DNA of 64,000 bases from Thalassovita taeanensis (GCF_900110775.1 NZ_FOEP01000012.1:1-64000); one strand, 5' to 3'. Counted from the stretch's first letter, positions 48,829-58,682 are shown. The notes: generated by a model not told the origin, from the sequence alone. Program-made: numbers and translations.

Positions 48829-50313
48829 ATGATTTCCCTCAATTCCTATGCTCGTGAGTGGACCGGCAATATCCGCGGCGATCTGCTGTCCGGGCTTGTT
48901 GTGGCGCTGGCGCTGATCCCCGAGGCGATTGCCTTTTCCATCATCGCTGGGGTCGATCCCAAGGTGGGGCTCTATGCCTCGTTCTCGATTGCGGTGATCA
49001 CCGCAATCGTGGGCGGGCGGCCCGGCATGATCTCGGCGGCGACGGCGGCAACGGCGGTGCTGATGGTAACGCTGGTCAAGGATCACGGGCTGCAATACCT
49101 GCTGGCCGCGACGGTGCTGGCGGGCGTGTTGCAGGTCGGCGCGGGGTTGCTGCGGCTGGGGTATGTGATGCGGTTTGTGTCGCGTTCGGTGATGACGGGG
49201 TTCGTGAATGCGCTGGCGATCCTGATCTTCATGGCGCAGCTGCCCGAACTGATCGGGGTGCCGCCGCTGACCTATGTGATGGTCGCCGCTGGGCTTGGTA
49301 TCATCTATTTGTTCCCGCTGCTGACCAAGGCCGTGCCTTCGCCGTTGGTTTGTATCCTGATCCTGACGACGATTTCGCTGACGATGGGGCTGGATCTGCG
49401 CACCGTGGGCGATATGGGCGATCTGCCGGATACGTTACCGATTTTCCTGTTGCCCGACATTCCGCTGACGCTGGAAACGTTGATGATCATCCTGCCCTAT
49501 TCGGCCGCAGTGGCCGCCGTTGGCCTGCTCGAAAGCCTGATGACCCAGAACCTGGTGGATGAGCTGACCGACACCACCAGCAGCCGCAATCAGGAATGTA
49601 TCGGCCAGGGCGTGGCCAACTTCTTTACCGGCTTTATTGGTGGCATGGCGGGCTGTGCGATGATCGGCCAGTCGATGATCAACGTGAAATCCGGCGGGCG
49701 CGGGCGGCTGTCCACCTTTGTCGCCGGGGTGGTTTTGCTGATCCTGATCGTGTTCCTTGGCGATCTGGTGGCGCGGATCCCGATGGCGGCACTTGTGGCG
49801 ATCATGATCATGGTGTCGATCGGCACCTTCAGCTGGTCCTCGATCGGTAACCTGCGCGATCACCCGGTGTCGTCCAGCGTCGTGATGCTGGCCACCGTGG
49901 TCTTTGTGGTCTTCACTCATAACCTGGCGATTGGCGTGCTTGTGGGCGTGCTGCTGTCGGGCATCTTCTTTGCCTGGAAAATTGCGCAGCTGTTCGGCGT
50001 GCGGTCCGAGCTGAGCGCGGACGGACGCCAGCGGACATACATCGTCGAGGGGCAGCTGTTCTTTGCCTCATCCGAGGATTTCATGAAATCCTTTGATTTC
50101 CGCGAGGCGCTGGAGAAAGTCGTGATCGACGTGTCGCGCGCTCATATCTGGGATATTTCTTCTGTTGCGGCGCTGGACATGGCTGTGCTCAAGTTCCGCA
50201 GGGACGGGGCCGAGGTCGAAATCATCGGTATGAACACGGCATCTGAAACCATCGTCGACCGGCTGGCAGAGCATGACAAGCCCGGCGCGATGGACAAGCT
50301 GATGGCGCATTGA
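48829..50313 (+). CDS. SulP family inorganic anion transporter with STAS domain
   Basis: The 494-residue transporter begins with the family motif [33 protein letters not shown]. About 10-12 hydrophobic helices follow (to about residue 390). The C-terminal cytosolic STAS domain (about 400-490) includes [36 protein letters not shown]. SulP proteins move sulfate, bicarbonate or dicarboxylates; the substrate cannot be assigned. ATG 48829 lies 11 bases past GGAGG (48813-48817); ATG 48811 is an alternative. The universal stress gene starts 13 bases after the stop, so they are one operon. Confidence 0.92.
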   Translation: MISLNSYAREWTGNIRGDLLSGLVVALALIPEAIAFSIIAGVDPKVGLYASFSIAVITAIVGGRPGMISAATAATAVLMVTLVKDHGLQYLLAATVLAGVLQVGAGLLRLGYVMRFVSRSVMTGFVNALAILIFMAQLPELIGVPPLTYVMVAAGLGIIYLFPLLTKAVPSPLVCILILTTISLTMGLDLRTVGDMGDLPDTLPIFLLPDIPLTLETLMIILPYSAAVAAVGLLESLMTQNLVDELTDTTSSRNQECIGQGVANFFTGFIGGMAGCAMIGQSMINVKSGGRGRLSTFVAGVVLLILIVFLGDLVARIPMAALVAIMIMVSIGTFSWSSIGNLRDHPVSSSVVMLATVVFVVFTHNLAIGVLVGVLLSGIFFAWKIAQLFGVRSELSADGRQRTYIVEGQLFFASSEDFMKSFDFREALEKVVIDVSRAHIWDISSVAALDMAVLKFRRDGAEVEIIGMNTASETIVDRLAEHDKPGAMDKLMAH

Positions 50314-50326
50314 GGAGGGCACAGAC

Positions 50327-51178
50327 ATGACCGGAAAAATCATCGCATTGGTGGATGGCTCGGCCTATTCCGAAAGCGTGTGTCAGTATGCCGGCTGGAT
50401 CGCCGGGCGGATGGAAGCCTCGGTTGCGCTTTATCACGTGCTGGGGCGACGCGAGGGGGCCAAGGGCGACCTGAGCGGACAGATCAAGCTGGGCGCGCGC
50501 AGTGCGCTGCTGGCCGAACTGGCCGAACTTGACGCGCAGCGCGCCAAACTGGCGCAGGCGCAGGGTCGGGCCATTCTGGACGACGCACGCGCGCTGATCG
50601 AGGCGCAGGGCGTGACTGACATCGTGCCGCATCTGCGCATCGGCGATATGGTCGAAACCGTCAGCACGCAAGAAGCCGACAGCCAGTTGATCGTGATCGG
50701 CAAGCGCGGCGAGGCGGCAGATTTCGCCAAGCTGCACCTTGGATCAAATCTGGAGCGGATCGTGCGCGCCGCCAAAACGCCAGTGTTCGTGGCGAACCGG
50801 GCGTTCAAGCCGGTCGAACGGGTGCTGGTCGCCTATGACGGTGGCGTGTCGGCGATGAAGGCAGTGGACTATGTCGCACGCAACCCGTTGTTTGCCGGGC
50901 TGGCTTGCACCGTGGTGACCGTGGGGACACCAAACACCACCGTGCAACAGGGGTTGGAAGACGCCCGCGCCACATTGGCCGCAGGCGGCCACAGCGCCGA
51001 GGTCAAGATCGTTGAGGGGCAACCCGACACCGCATTGGGAGAGCTGATCGAGGCCGAAGGGTTTGATCTGTTGGTGATGGGCGCCTATGGCCACAGCCGG
51101 ATCCGCAGCATGATCATTGGATCGACCACGACCGAAATGATCCGCACCTGCAAAGTGCCCGTGGTATTGATGAAATAA
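50327..51178 (+). CDS. Tandem universal stress protein (two Usp domains)
   Basis: The 283-residue protein has two UspA folds. The first (about 1-155) starts KIIALVDGSAYSESVCQYAGWIA and ends VIGKRGEAADFAKLHLGSNLERIVRAAKTPVFV. The second (about 160-283) starts RVLVAYDGGVSAMKAVDYV and ends VMGAYGHSRIRSMIIGSTTTEMIRTCKVPVVLM, with the ATP-binding G-2x-G-9x-G-(S/T) motif. AGGAGGG precedes the ATG. Co-transcription with a SulP transporter suggests that it modulates or reports transport under stress; this is inference. Confidence 0.93.
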   Translation: MTGKIIALVDGSAYSESVCQYAGWIAGRMEASVALYHVLGRREGAKGDLSGQIKLGARSALLAELAELDAQRAKLAQAQGRAILDDARALIEAQGVTDIVPHLRIGDMVETVSTQEADSQLIVIGKRGEAADFAKLHLGSNLERIVRAAKTPVFVANRAFKPVERVLVAYDGGVSAMKAVDYVARNPLFAGLACTVVTVGTPNTTVQQGLEDARATLAAGGHSAEVKIVEGQPDTALGELIEAEGFDLLVMGAYGHSRIRSMIIGSTTTEMIRTCKVPVVLMK

Positions 51179-51189
51179 ATTACCTCGGG

Positions 51190-51213
51190 CGGCCCGCAGT
51201 TTCATTCGGGCCG
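51190..51213 (+). terminator. Hairpin after the Usp gene
   Basis: A perfect 7-bp stem CGGCCCG/CGGGCCG with a 10-base loop lies 11 bases past the stop. There is no T-run. Confidence 0.4.
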
Positions 51214-51259
51214 GACAGCGCGCGACAATGGATGGCCCCCGGGTGCGGCGCGGTTGGCG

Positions 51260-51285
51260 CAGTGAGTATTTGCATCAGAAAGAAG
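51260..51285 (+). repeat. Dispersed intergenic repeat, copy 3
   Basis: CAGTGAGTATTTGCATCAGA followed by AAGAAGC, between the convergent Usp and rsmD genes. It shares CAGTGAGTATTT with copy 1 and ATCAGAAAGAAGC with copies 1 and 2. Confidence 0.6.
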
Positions 51286-51291
51286 CTGGGA

Positions 51292-51849
51292 TCAGGCCCG
51301 GAAAAGGGTGATGGTCGTGTCGCCGTATTGCCGCGCGTCAAGCTGGGTCAGCGGCGCGGGCGGGGTGAGAGGGCTGTTTTCTTCCCACACGATCAGCGCA
51401 TCGGGGGCGATCCAATTGCCGGTCAGGGCGGCGGCGAGTGCGAGTTCGCCCAGACCCTTGCCATAGGGCGGGTCGAGGAAAACAAGGCTGTAGGGCGCAT
51501 CGGGGTTTTCGGGCAGGCGGCGCGCGTCGCGGCGGACCAGCTTTGTCAGGGCGCGCGCGTCGCACAGGTCGATATTCTGCCGGATCAGGTTTTGCGCTTT
51601 GGCCCCGTCATCGACGAAGGTCACATGCGTCGCGCCGCGCGACAGCGCTTCGAGCCCCAAAGCGCCGGTGCCGGCAAACAGGTCAAGCACGCGCGCGTCG
51701 CTGATCGGATCACCGAACCGACCGCCCGACAGCATGTTGAACAGGCTTTCACGGGTGCGGTCGGTGGTCGGGCGCAGATGCGCGCCCGCATCGCCTTTGC
51801 CGACGGAGGCAAGGGCGCGCCCACGGAATGCCCCCGCTATGATCCTCAC
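51292..51849 (-). CDS. rsmD: 16S rRNA (guanine(966)-N2)-methyltransferase RsmD
   Basis: The 185-residue SAM-dependent enzyme begins MRIIAGAFRGRAL and has the family hallmark RPTTDRTRESLFNML. VLDLFAGTGALGLEALSRGA is motif I and LVFLDPPYGKGLGELAL carries the catalytic DPPY. It methylates G966 of 16S rRNA during 30S assembly. Its ATG overlaps the stop of the upstream ferredoxin-reductase-like gene by 4 bp. Confidence 0.97.
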   Translation of the reverse strand: MRIIAGAFRGRALASVGKGDAGAHLRPTTDRTRESLFNMLSGGRFGDPISDARVLDLFAGTGALGLEALSRGATHVTFVDDGAKAQNLIRQNIDLCDARALTKLVRRDARRLPENPDAPYSLVFLDPPYGKGLGELALAAALTGNWIAPDALIVWEENSPLTPPAPLTQLDARQYGDTTITLFRA

Positions 51850-53054
51850 TTCAGCAACGCTTTGAGGTCGGTGGCGGGGTCTGCAATCTGTTCGGGCGCG
51901 GGGGATTTTCCAGCCTCAATCAGGCGCTTGCCAATCATATAGGCGCGCGGATCATTGGCGGCATCCACCGCCAGCAGCTGCTTACCCTTGTAGTACCAGA
52001 AAGAGGTGGCACCGGGCTTGTCACCGGGCCGTGTGATCACGCGGTCATAGCCGGTGTTCAGCCCCGCAATCTGAAGCTTCACATCATACTGATCCGACCA
52101 GAACCACGGCTGCGGCACATAGGTCTTGCCCGCGCCCATGATGTTTTCGGCTATGCATTCGGCCTGATCAATCGCGTTCGGCACCGATTCCAGCCGAATC
52201 CGCGCGCCTTGATAGGGGAACGAGGCGCAATCGCCCGCAGCCCAGATATGCGGATCTGAGGTCTGCCCCAGCGCGTTGGTCTTGATGCCGTTTTCCACTT
52301 CAAGACCGGCCATTTCGGCCAGTTGCGTGGCGGGGGTGATCCCGACGCCGACAATAACAAAATCCACCGGAAGCTCGCTGCCATCACTCAACCGCGCACC
52401 GGTGACATGCGCGTCGCCCAGCAGGCGCTCAAGCCCCACGCCTTCGCGGATGGTCACGCCGTGCGAGGTGTGCAGCGCGCGGAAGTAGTCCGAGGTTTCA
52501 GGCGCCGCGACCCGTTGCAGAATCCGGTCTGCCATCTCCACCAATGTCACATCAAGCCCCTTGGAGGCCGCAACCGCCGCCGCCTCTAGCCCGATATATC
52601 CGCCGCCAACAATCAACACGCGCGCGCCCGCGACAAAGGCGGGTGCCATGCTGTCCACATCCTTGAGGTCGCGCACGGTGAACACCCCCGGCAGCTCGCC
52701 CCCGATCGCCCCCGGCAGGCGGCGCGGCACCGATCCGGTGGCCAGCACCAGATCGTCATAGGGCAACGCCTCGCCCGCGGTGATCACCTGCTTGTTGGCA
52801 CGGTCAATCGCCACGACGGTTTCGTTCAGGCGCAGGGCGATGTCATGCTCGCCATAAAAGCTTTCGGGGCGCAGAAAAAGCCGCTCAAGCTCCATATCGC
52901 CCAGCAGGTATTTCTTGGACAGGGGCGGGCGCTGGTAGGGTGGCACCGGCTCTTCGCCGATCAGGGTCACGCTGCCGTCAAACCCGGAATTGCGCAGCTT
53001 GGCCACGAGTGACGATCCTGCCTGTCCCGCCCCGATCACAACTATCTTTTTCAT
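51846..53054 (-). CDS. FAD/NAD(P)-dependent ferredoxin reductase-like protein
   Basis: The 402-residue flavoprotein belongs to the putidaredoxin/rhodocoxin reductase group. The FAD motif GAGQAGSSLVAKLR is at 7-20 and the NAD motif VGGGYIGLEAAAVAA near 150. IWAAGDCASFPYQGARIRLESVPNAIDQAE is the second FAD contact, and a C-terminal reductase domain (about 325-400) follows. It transfers electrons from NADH to a [2Fe-2S] ferredoxin, probably for an oxygenase; neither is encoded nearby. It is transcribed with rsmD and divergent from the peroxiredoxin gene. Confidence 0.93.
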   Translation of the reverse strand: MKKIVVIGAGQAGSSLVAKLRNSGFDGSVTLIGEEPVPPYQRPPLSKKYLLGDMELERLFLRPESFYGEHDIALRLNETVVAIDRANKQVITAGEALPYDDLVLATGSVPRRLPGAIGGELPGVFTVRDLKDVDSMAPAFVAGARVLIVGGGYIGLEAAAVAASKGLDVTLVEMADRILQRVAAPETSDYFRALHTSHGVTIREGVGLERLLGDAHVTGARLSDGSELPVDFVIVGVGITPATQLAEMAGLEVENGIKTNALGQTSDPHIWAAGDCASFPYQGARIRLESVPNAIDQAECIAENIMGAGKTYVPQPWFWSDQYDVKLQIAGLNTGYDRVITRPGDKPGATSFWYYKGKQLLAVDAANDPRAYMIGKRLIEAGKSPAPEQIADPATDLKALLK

Positions 53055-53149
53055 CTCATGGTCCCCGCAGGCCTGATTTTTCTGGTTTCCGGTTGGTCAG
53101 AACCTATATGCAGCGCCAAGGGAAGCGCAATCAAGGACGGAGATCGACA

Positions 53150-53638
53150 ATGACCATTTCTTTAGGAGACCGCCTGCCAGAGGCGACGCTGGTGGCGATT
53201 GGCGAAAATGGCCCGGCACCGGTGGCCCTGGCTGACCGCCTGAAGGGCCGCAAAGTGGCAGTTTTCGCCGTGCCGGGGGCGTTTACGCCGACCTGCCATT
53301 CGGCCCATGTGCCCAGCTTTGTCCGCACCAAGGATCAGTTCGCGGCCAAGGGCGTGGATGAGATCATCTGCATCAGCGTCAACGATCCCTTCGTGATGCA
53401 GGCCTGGGGCGAGGCCACCGGCGCGACCGCAGCCGGGATCACCATGTTGTCGGACGCCGACGGCAGCTTCAGCAAGGCCATCGGGATGAGCTTTGATGTG
53501 GCTGCGATCGGTCTGATCGGCCGCTCGAAACGCTATGCAATGATGGTCGAGGACGGTGTTGTGACGGTGTTCCATCCCGAAACCGGCAAGGGCACCTGCG
53601 AGGTTTCCGGCGGCGAGGCGCTGGTCGCAGCGATCTGA
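53150..53638 (+). CDS. Peroxiredoxin, Prx5 family
   Basis: The 162-residue thiol peroxidase has the peroxidatic cysteine in PGAFTPTCHSAHVP and the Prx5 features EIICISVNDPFVMQAW and MLSDADGSFSKAIGM, ending TCEVSGGEALVAAI with a possible resolving cysteine. It reduces peroxides with glutathione/glutaredoxin or thioredoxin. The start is ATG 53150, seven bases after GGAG (53139-53142). An earlier frame start overlaps the divergent reductase. A strong terminator follows. Confidence 0.95.
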   Translation: MTISLGDRLPEATLVAIGENGPAPVALADRLKGRKVAVFAVPGAFTPTCHSAHVPSFVRTKDQFAAKGVDEIICISVNDPFVMQAWGEATGATAAGITMLSDADGSFSKAIGMSFDVAAIGLIGRSKRYAMMVEDGVVTVFHPETGKGTCEVSGGEALVAAI

Positions 53639-53658
53639 CCAGACATCAGACCGAAGGC

Positions 53659-53688
53659 AAAGGGCCGCCCCACCGGGTGGCCCTTTTT
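53659..53688. terminator. Terminator between convergent peroxiredoxin and mscS-type genes
   Basis: A 12-bp stem AAAGGGCCGCCC/GGGTGGCCCTTT with a CACC loop is followed by TT. The A-run on the left makes it usable in both directions. The stem arms resemble the tuf terminator at 96-124. Confidence 0.9.
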
Positions 53689-53694
53689 CGTGGC

Positions 53695-54543
53695 TCAGGC
53701 GGTTTGCACGACCGTATGGGTGGGGAAGGGTATCTCCACCCCGGCGGCATCAAACGCTTCTTTCACGGCGCGTTTCATATCGGCCTGAAACACAAAGAAA
53801 TCCGACGATTTGCACCAGACCCGCACCAGAAAGTCGACCGAGTAGTCGCCCAGATTGTTCACCTGCACAAACGGCGCCGGATCGGCCAGCGCGCGTGGGT
53901 CCGACAGCACCGTATCGCGGATGATCTGCTCGGCCAGCTTCAGATCACTGCCATAAGATACCCCAAACAGCCATTCCGCGCGGCGGGTGTCATAGACCGA
54001 ATAATTGGTGATCACATTGCCCCAGACCTGTGCGTTGGGAATGATGATCTGGGTGTTCGACAGGCTTGCCAGCTCGGTATAGTTTAGCGAAATATCGCGG
54101 ACCGTGCCGGATTGGCCTGCAATCTCGACAAAATCGCCGTTCTTGATTGGCCGGAACAGGATGATCATCACCCCGGCGGCCACGTTCGACAGCGTGCCCT
54201 GCAAGGCCAGACCAATCGCCAGACCCGCCGCACCGATCAAAGCCACAATCGAAGTGGTCTGAATACCGAATGTGTTCAGCACGAACAGAATGGCAAAGGC
54301 CAGAATGGCATAGCGCGTGATATTGCCAAGGAAGGCAAACAGCGTATCGTCCAGCCGGGCGTGTTTCTTGCCCAGCCGGGTGATGCGCCGCCGCGCCCAG
54401 CCCGACAGCATGATTCCCAGCAACAAGATCGCCACCGCGCCCAGAACCGACCCGGCCACCGAGGCCAGAAATTCAAGCGTCAGCAGATCGCCAAGGGTTT
54501 TTCCATTCCAGATTTCGGTGGTCATAAGGTCTTGAAGCGTCAT
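53695..54543 (-). CDS. Small-conductance mechanosensitive channel (MscS family)
   Basis: The 282-residue channel has three helices at its N-terminus (about 25-50, 68-92 and 95-128). The pore helix TM3 contains [27 protein letters not shown]. The cytoplasmic beta and alpha/beta domains follow ([45 protein letters not shown]). It is one of the minimal MscS-type channels. It overlaps the phhB gene upstream by 4 bp, which is an odd functional partner, so coupling is probably only positional. Confidence 0.95.
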   Translation of the reverse strand: MTLQDLMTTEIWNGKTLGDLLTLEFLASVAGSVLGAVAILLLGIMLSGWARRRITRLGKKHARLDDTLFAFLGNITRYAILAFAILFVLNTFGIQTTSIVALIGAAGLAIGLALQGTLSNVAAGVMIILFRPIKNGDFVEIAGQSGTVRDISLNYTELASLSNTQIIIPNAQVWGNVITNYSVYDTRRAEWLFGVSYGSDLKLAEQIIRDTVLSDPRALADPAPFVQVNNLGDYSVDFLVRVWCKSSDFFVFQADMKRAVKEAFDAAGVEIPFPTHTVVQTA

Positions 54544-54836
54544 GTGGTCAATTGGTCCATTTTTCTGGCAAGTTTTGCATCCTGCGCGCTCAGCCCGTCC
54601 ACATCATGAGTGGTCAGGATCACATGCACGGTTTTGTAAACGTTGCTCCATTCCGGGTGGTGGTCCCATTTTTCGGCCCACAGCGCGGCCCGCGTCATGA
54701 AGGCAAACGCCTCGGTAAAGTCGGTGAAGTCATAGGTCTTGGCGATGGCATCCCGCCCCTCGACCATGGCCCAGCCCGCTGCGAACAGCGGCTCTAACAT
54801 GGCTTTGCGCCCGGTGTCACTCAGCAATTCGTTCAT
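54540..54836 (-). CDS. phhB: 4a-hydroxytetrahydrobiopterin dehydratase (PCD/DCoH)
   Basis: The 98-residue protein carries the pterin carbinolamine dehydratase signature [28 protein letters not shown], with its catalytic histidine pair. It recycles the hydroxylated pterin produced by aromatic amino acid hydroxylases, or may have a molybdopterin-related role. No phenylalanine hydroxylase gene is nearby. It is embedded in a leftward chain with 4-bp overlaps to the FemAB-like gene upstream and the MscS gene downstream. Confidence 0.95.
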   Translation of the reverse strand: MNELLSDTGRKAMLEPLFAAGWAMVEGRDAIAKTYDFTDFTEAFAFMTRAALWAEKWDHHPEWSNVYKTVHVILTTHDVDGLSAQDAKLARKMDQLTT

Positions 54837-56020
54837 TGGTGGTCCTCCCCTTCGGTCTTTCTGAACGGTCCATAGGATGTCAGAATTTCAATATCTTCCG
54901 CCACGGCTGCGCGCTCCCCCTCCAGATAGGTCGCAACCGCATCGGCAAACCCCGGATCGGCGATCCAGTGCAGCGAATGCGTGGTCACCGGCAAATACCC
55001 GCGCGCCAGCTTGTGTTCGCCCTGCGCCCCCGCCTCGATCCGGTCAAGCCGCTGTGCGATGGCAAAGTCGATGGCGCGATAATAACACGCTTCAAAATGC
55101 AGGCAGGGGTGATCTTCGGTGCAGCCCCAATAGCGGCCGTAAAGTGCCTGCGCCCCGATAAAGTTCAGCGCCCCCGCGACCGGCTGCCCGTCCCGCTCTG
55201 CCATGATCAGCAGTATATCATCGCGCATCGTATCGTGCATCCGGTCAAAAAATGCCCGCGTCAGGTAAGGCGTGCCCCATTTGCGCGCGCCGGTATCCTG
55301 ATAGAATTGCCAGAACGCCTCCCAGTGCTGTGGCTCAATGTCCTCGCCGGTCAGCAAGCGGATCGTACCGCCGAAATCATTGGCCCGCGCGCGTTCCTTG
55401 CGGATCGCCTTGCGCTTGCGCGACGAGAGCGAGGCGAGGAAATCGTCAAACGTGTCATAATCGTCGTTGAGCCAGTGAAACTGCTGACTACTGCGCGGCA
55501 TCAGGCCCATCTGCGCCCCCGCCTGTGCCTCGGTTTCGGTGCAGAAGGTGATATGCAGCGATGACAGCTGGTTATCCGCCGCCAACTGTACCGCGCCCTG
55601 CACCAGCGCCGATTGCCCGGCCGCCTCGAACCCCGGACGGGTCAGAAACCGCCGCCCGGTGACGGGCGTGAACGGCACCGCCAGTTGCAGCTTGGGGTAA
55701 TACCGCCCCCCCGCCCGCTCATAGGCATTGGCCCAGTTGTGATCGAAAATATATTCGCCCTGACTGTTCCCCTTGGCATAAAGCGGCGCCACAGCGATCA
55801 CCTGACCGTCCAGATACGCCGCCATATATCGCGGTTGCCACCCCGTGCCCGGCCCGACCGAGCCGCTCTGCTCAAGCGCGCGCAAGAAACGATAGGTGGT
55901 GAACGGGTCATCGGCGCGTCCGCCGTCCGTGGCCTCGGGGCAGGCGCAGGCATCCCAATCGCGCGCGCTGATTTGCGTCAGCGAGGTAAGCACCTGAATT
56001 TCTATGGTTTCATCGGTCAT
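54833..56020 (-). CDS. FemAB-like/GNAT family acetyltransferase (DUF482, peptidogalycan type)
   Basis: The 395-residue protein matches the COG3146/DUF482 group: [37 protein letters not shown] at the N-terminus, [33 protein letters not shown], and C-terminal [27 protein letters not shown] and [24 protein letters not shown]. It has tandem GNAT-like folds related to FemAB peptidoglycan aminoacyltransferases. The substrate is unknown. Its start codon lies only 5 bases past a stable stem that includes the sole SD-like GGGG, so translation may depend on coupling with the upstream glycerophosphodiesterase gene. Confidence 0.88.
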   Translation of the reverse strand: MTDETIEIQVLTSLTQISARDWDACACPEATDGGRADDPFTTYRFLRALEQSGSVGPGTGWQPRYMAAYLDGQVIAVAPLYAKGNSQGEYIFDHNWANAYERAGGRYYPKLQLAVPFTPVTGRRFLTRPGFEAAGQSALVQGAVQLAADNQLSSLHITFCTETEAQAGAQMGLMPRSSQQFHWLNDDYDTFDDFLASLSSRKRKAIRKERARANDFGGTIRLLTGEDIEPQHWEAFWQFYQDTGARKWGTPYLTRAFFDRMHDTMRDDILLIMAERDGQPVAGALNFIGAQALYGRYWGCTEDHPCLHFEACYYRAIDFAIAQRLDRIEAGAQGEHKLARGYLPVTTHSLHWIADPGFADAVATYLEGERAAVAEDIEILTSYGPFRKTEGEDHQ

Positions 56021-56025
56021 TTATC

Positions 56026-56071
56026 GGCCCCGCATCCCAAGCCCAGTATCTGGGGCGCGGGGCCTTGGGAT
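56026..56071 (-). promoter_or_regulatory. Intercistronic element with two mutually exclusive stems
   Basis: On the minus strand the order is A (ATCCCAAG), B (GGCCCCGC), a small CCCAG-ATA-CTGGG hairpin, A' (CTTGGGAT) and B' (GCGGGGCC), then GATAA and the ATG of the FemAB-like gene. A pairs perfectly with A' and B with B', but both cannot form as nested stems. B-B' hides the SD-like GGGG, and A-A' frees it. A begins at the stop codon of the preceding gene. Confidence 0.55.
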
Positions 56072-56838
56072 CAAGACGGGATTTCCGCGCCGTAACCCTC
56101 AAAGGTGATATTCTGCGCGATCTGTCGCGCCTGTGCCTCCTGAGCAGCGGATCGGATCGTCCAGCACAGCACCGCCGCGCCGCGCCGTTTCAGGTCGCCA
56201 ACGCGGGGGCGCGGCAGGTCTTCGGCCTCGTGGCTGATGAAACACGCGCGGGTCGCGTCGTAATCGCGGATCTCGCGCAGACGGTCACACAGGCGTGCGG
56301 GCAGCGGCGCCCAGTCTTCCGGGCGATAGGCCGACGTGGTCAGCCCGCGCGGCACATCGGGCCGCAGCGCCGCCATTTTCTGCACCGAATTCGGGTTGAA
56401 CGACATCACCGCCACCGGCCCGCCATAGCCCTGCAAAGCATCGGCGGTGGCCTGTTCCAGACGGCCAACATTGGCCCCCATTGCGCCGTCCTGATCCTTG
56501 ATCTCGATCAGCAGCGGCACGCGCCCTGCAACCTGCGCCAAAACGCGGTTCAGCGTCGGTATCGTATCGATGCCGCCCAGCAGTGCGATTTGCCCCAACT
56601 CGGCCGCGCTGCGGCGTTGCACCGGGCCGGTTTGCCCGGTCAGCCGCTTCAGATCATAGTCGTGAAACACCATCGCCTCCCCGTCCGAGGAAAGCTGCAG
56701 ATCAATCTCGATCCCATATCCGGCGTCGATCGCCGCCTGAATGGCGGCGTGCGAGTTTTCGGGCCGACCCGCGGCGATGTCATGCAGCGCGCGGTGCGCC
56801 AAAGGGATCTTCAGAAAGGCCGGAGGAAGCGTGGTCAT
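56071..56838 (-). CDS. Glycerophosphodiester phosphodiesterase (cytosolic UgpQ-like)
   Basis: The 255-residue TIM-barrel enzyme hydrolyses glycerophosphodiesters to glycerol 3-phosphate and an alcohol. Catalytic residues appear in AHRALHD and ENSHAAIQAAIDAGYGIEIDLQLSSDGEAMVFHDYDLKRLTG (HR..E....D....E.D....D....HD pattern). No signal peptide is present. It overlaps the upstream ridA-like gene by 4 bp and precedes a structured 50-base gap to the FemAB-like gene. Confidence 0.94.
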   Translation of the reverse strand: MTTLPPAFLKIPLAHRALHDIAAGRPENSHAAIQAAIDAGYGIEIDLQLSSDGEAMVFHDYDLKRLTGQTGPVQRRSAAELGQIALLGGIDTIPTLNRVLAQVAGRVPLLIEIKDQDGAMGANVGRLEQATADALQGYGGPVAVMSFNPNSVQKMAALRPDVPRGLTTSAYRPEDWAPLPARLCDRLREIRDYDATRACFISHEAEDLPRPRVGDLKRRGAAVLCWTIRSAAQEAQARQIAQNITFEGYGAEIPS

Positions 56839-57299
56839 TTGATCTGAAAAATCGCTTCGATTTCCACCGCGACGCCCAGCGGCAGTGACGGCGCCGACAC
56901 GGCCGAGCGCGAATGGCGGCCAATGTCGCCCAGTGCCTCGACCAGAAAATCCGAGGCGCCGTTGATCACCTTGGGCTGTTCGGTGAAATCCGGTGTCGAA
57001 TTGACGAACCCGGTCAGCTTGACCACCCGCACCAGCCGGTCAATCTCGCCGCCGCAGGCCGCTTTCAGCTGCGCCAGCAGGCTGATCGCACAGGTTCTTG
57101 CCGCCGCTGCACCATCTTCGGTGGTCATGTCCGCGCCCAGCTTGCCGGTGATAAACCCACCCGGCCCATTCGAGATTTGCCCCGAAACGAATACCAGATC
57201 ACCAACCTGCACGAAGGGCACGTAATTGGCGGCGGGCGCGGGTGCATCGGGTAAAGTGACGCCAAGCTGCGCCAAGCGGGTTTCAATCGGGCCGGTCAT
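56835..57299 (-). CDS. RidA/YjgF family protein
   Basis: The 154-residue protein is a RidA-like member: VPFVQVGDLVFVSGQISNGPGG, TCAISLLAQLKAACGGEIDRLVRVVKLTGFVNSTPDF and GRHSRSAVSAPSLPLGVAVEIEAIFQ. The arginine before the S-A-V segment matches the imine-binding arginine of deaminases. It likely hydrolyses reactive enamine/imine intermediates from PLP enzymes. The subgroup is the longer form of about 150 residues. It is the first gene of the leftward chain. Confidence 0.93.
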   Translation of the reverse strand: MTGPIETRLAQLGVTLPDAPAPAANYVPFVQVGDLVFVSGQISNGPGGFITGKLGADMTTEDGAAAARTCAISLLAQLKAACGGEIDRLVRVVKLTGFVNSTPDFTEQPKVINGASDFLVEALGDIGRHSRSAVSAPSLPLGVAVEIEAIFQIK

Positions 57300-57374
57300 T
57301 GGTCGCTCCTGTCGGTTTGTACTGCGCGGACGCTAGCCGGGATTTTCCCGGATGCAAAGCCCGCGCAGCCACCT

Positions 57375-58682
57375 CTATTCGCGGAACGCCTTGGCGAAAT
57401 AATCCGTGAACGGTTTGACCAGATACGCCAGCGGCGTGTGATCCGCTGTGCGAATATAGGCATCGACCGGCATTCCGGGGATCAGGATTGTGCCCTCTGG
57501 CAGGCGTTCGAACTGCGCATCGTCCAGAATGATTTCCGCTCGGTAAAACGACCGTTTGTTGGCGTCATCAGTGAAGGCATCCGCCGAGATTTTGGTCACA
57601 TGCCCCTGAAGCTCGGGGGTGCGCCGCTGATCCAGCGCCGGGAACCGCAGGATGGCGCTTTGCCCCGGATAGACCTGATCGATGTGAATGGTATCGACCT
57701 GCGTGGCGATGATCAGCGGGCGGTCCTGCGGCACCAGATACAGAACCGGATCGGCGGGCCGAATGACCGAGCGCGGCGTGAAAAACTGCATGCCGTAAAC
57801 GATGCCCGAAACAGGCGCGCGAATATCCAGCCGGTTCAGCCGTGACAGCAGGGCGCGGCGCTGCTCTGCCAGCTCCAACTCGCGGTATTGCAGGTCGCGC
57901 AGCCGTGTGATCGCCTCCTCCCGCCGCTGGGTGCTTAGCTTGAGGATCTCGATATCAATCTCGGTGATTCGCCCTGCGGCCTGCGCGGTTTGCGCCGTCA
58001 GCTCGCCGACCTGGCCGCTCAGCCGGGCCTGCTCACGTTGGAGGCTCAACACGCGCGAGGCTTGCGCCAAGCCGCGATCCAGCAATTTCTGTTGGCTATT
58101 CAATTCTTCAATAATCAGCGCCAGCTGCTTTTCCAGCGCCGTTTGCTGGGCGGTAATGCCGTCGATCTGGTTCTGGATCTGGCCACGCCGCTTGCCCAAC
58201 TGCTCTGTCTCTTGCGCGACAGAGGCGGATCGCGCCTCAAGCAGGCGGGACTGCCCCTCCATCAGGCCACGCACATCGGGGACCCGGCTCGCGGCTTCGA
58301 TCAGTATCGGATCGAACTCGGCCACCTCGCGCCCGTCACGCTCTGCCTCCAGCCGCCCACGGCGCGACATCAGCTCGAACAACTGGCCCTCGGTGATGGC
58401 CAGTTGCGAATTCAACTCGGTCGGATCAAGGCGGATCAGCAACTGATCCAACACAACCGTATCGCCCTCATCCACCAGGATTTCGGCGATCACGCCACCA
58501 TCGGGGTGCTGCACGATCTGCCGGTTCTGATCGACTTCGATCCGCCCGCTGGTCACGATTGCGCCGGAAATATTGGTCAGGCTGGCCCAAGTGCCAAACC
58601 CGCCAACCAGCAAAAGCAGCGCCAGCCCCCCCAACACCAGGGATCCGCGCGCCGAAAAGGCCGTTTGCTTGCGGTCCGTCAT
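57375..58682 (-). CDS. Type I secretion periplasmic adaptor (HlyD/PrtE family)
   Basis: The 435-residue membrane fusion protein has one N-terminal transmembrane helix (about 14-36, [21 protein letters not shown]). The lipoyl halves are [35 protein letters not shown] and [13 protein letters not shown] long coiled-coil hairpin lies between them (about 105-290), and the beta-barrel ends with the HlyD-type C-terminal block [41 protein letters not shown]. It bridges the inner-membrane ABC exporter to a TolC-type outer-membrane channel. Its start overlaps the stop of the ABC gene by 4 bp. Confidence 0.95.
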   Translation of the reverse strand: MTDRKQTAFSARGSLVLGGLALLLLVGGFGTWASLTNISGAIVTSGRIEVDQNRQIVQHPDGGVIAEILVDEGDTVVLDQLLIRLDPTELNSQLAITEGQLFELMSRRGRLEAERDGREVAEFDPILIEAASRVPDVRGLMEGQSRLLEARSASVAQETEQLGKRRGQIQNQIDGITAQQTALEKQLALIIEELNSQQKLLDRGLAQASRVLSLQREQARLSGQVGELTAQTAQAAGRITEIDIEILKLSTQRREEAITRLRDLQYRELELAEQRRALLSRLNRLDIRAPVSGIVYGMQFFTPRSVIRPADPVLYLVPQDRPLIIATQVDTIHIDQVYPGQSAILRFPALDQRRTPELQGHVTKISADAFTDDANKRSFYRAEIILDDAQFERLPEGTILIPGMPVDAYIRTADHTPLAYLVKPFTDYFAKAFRE

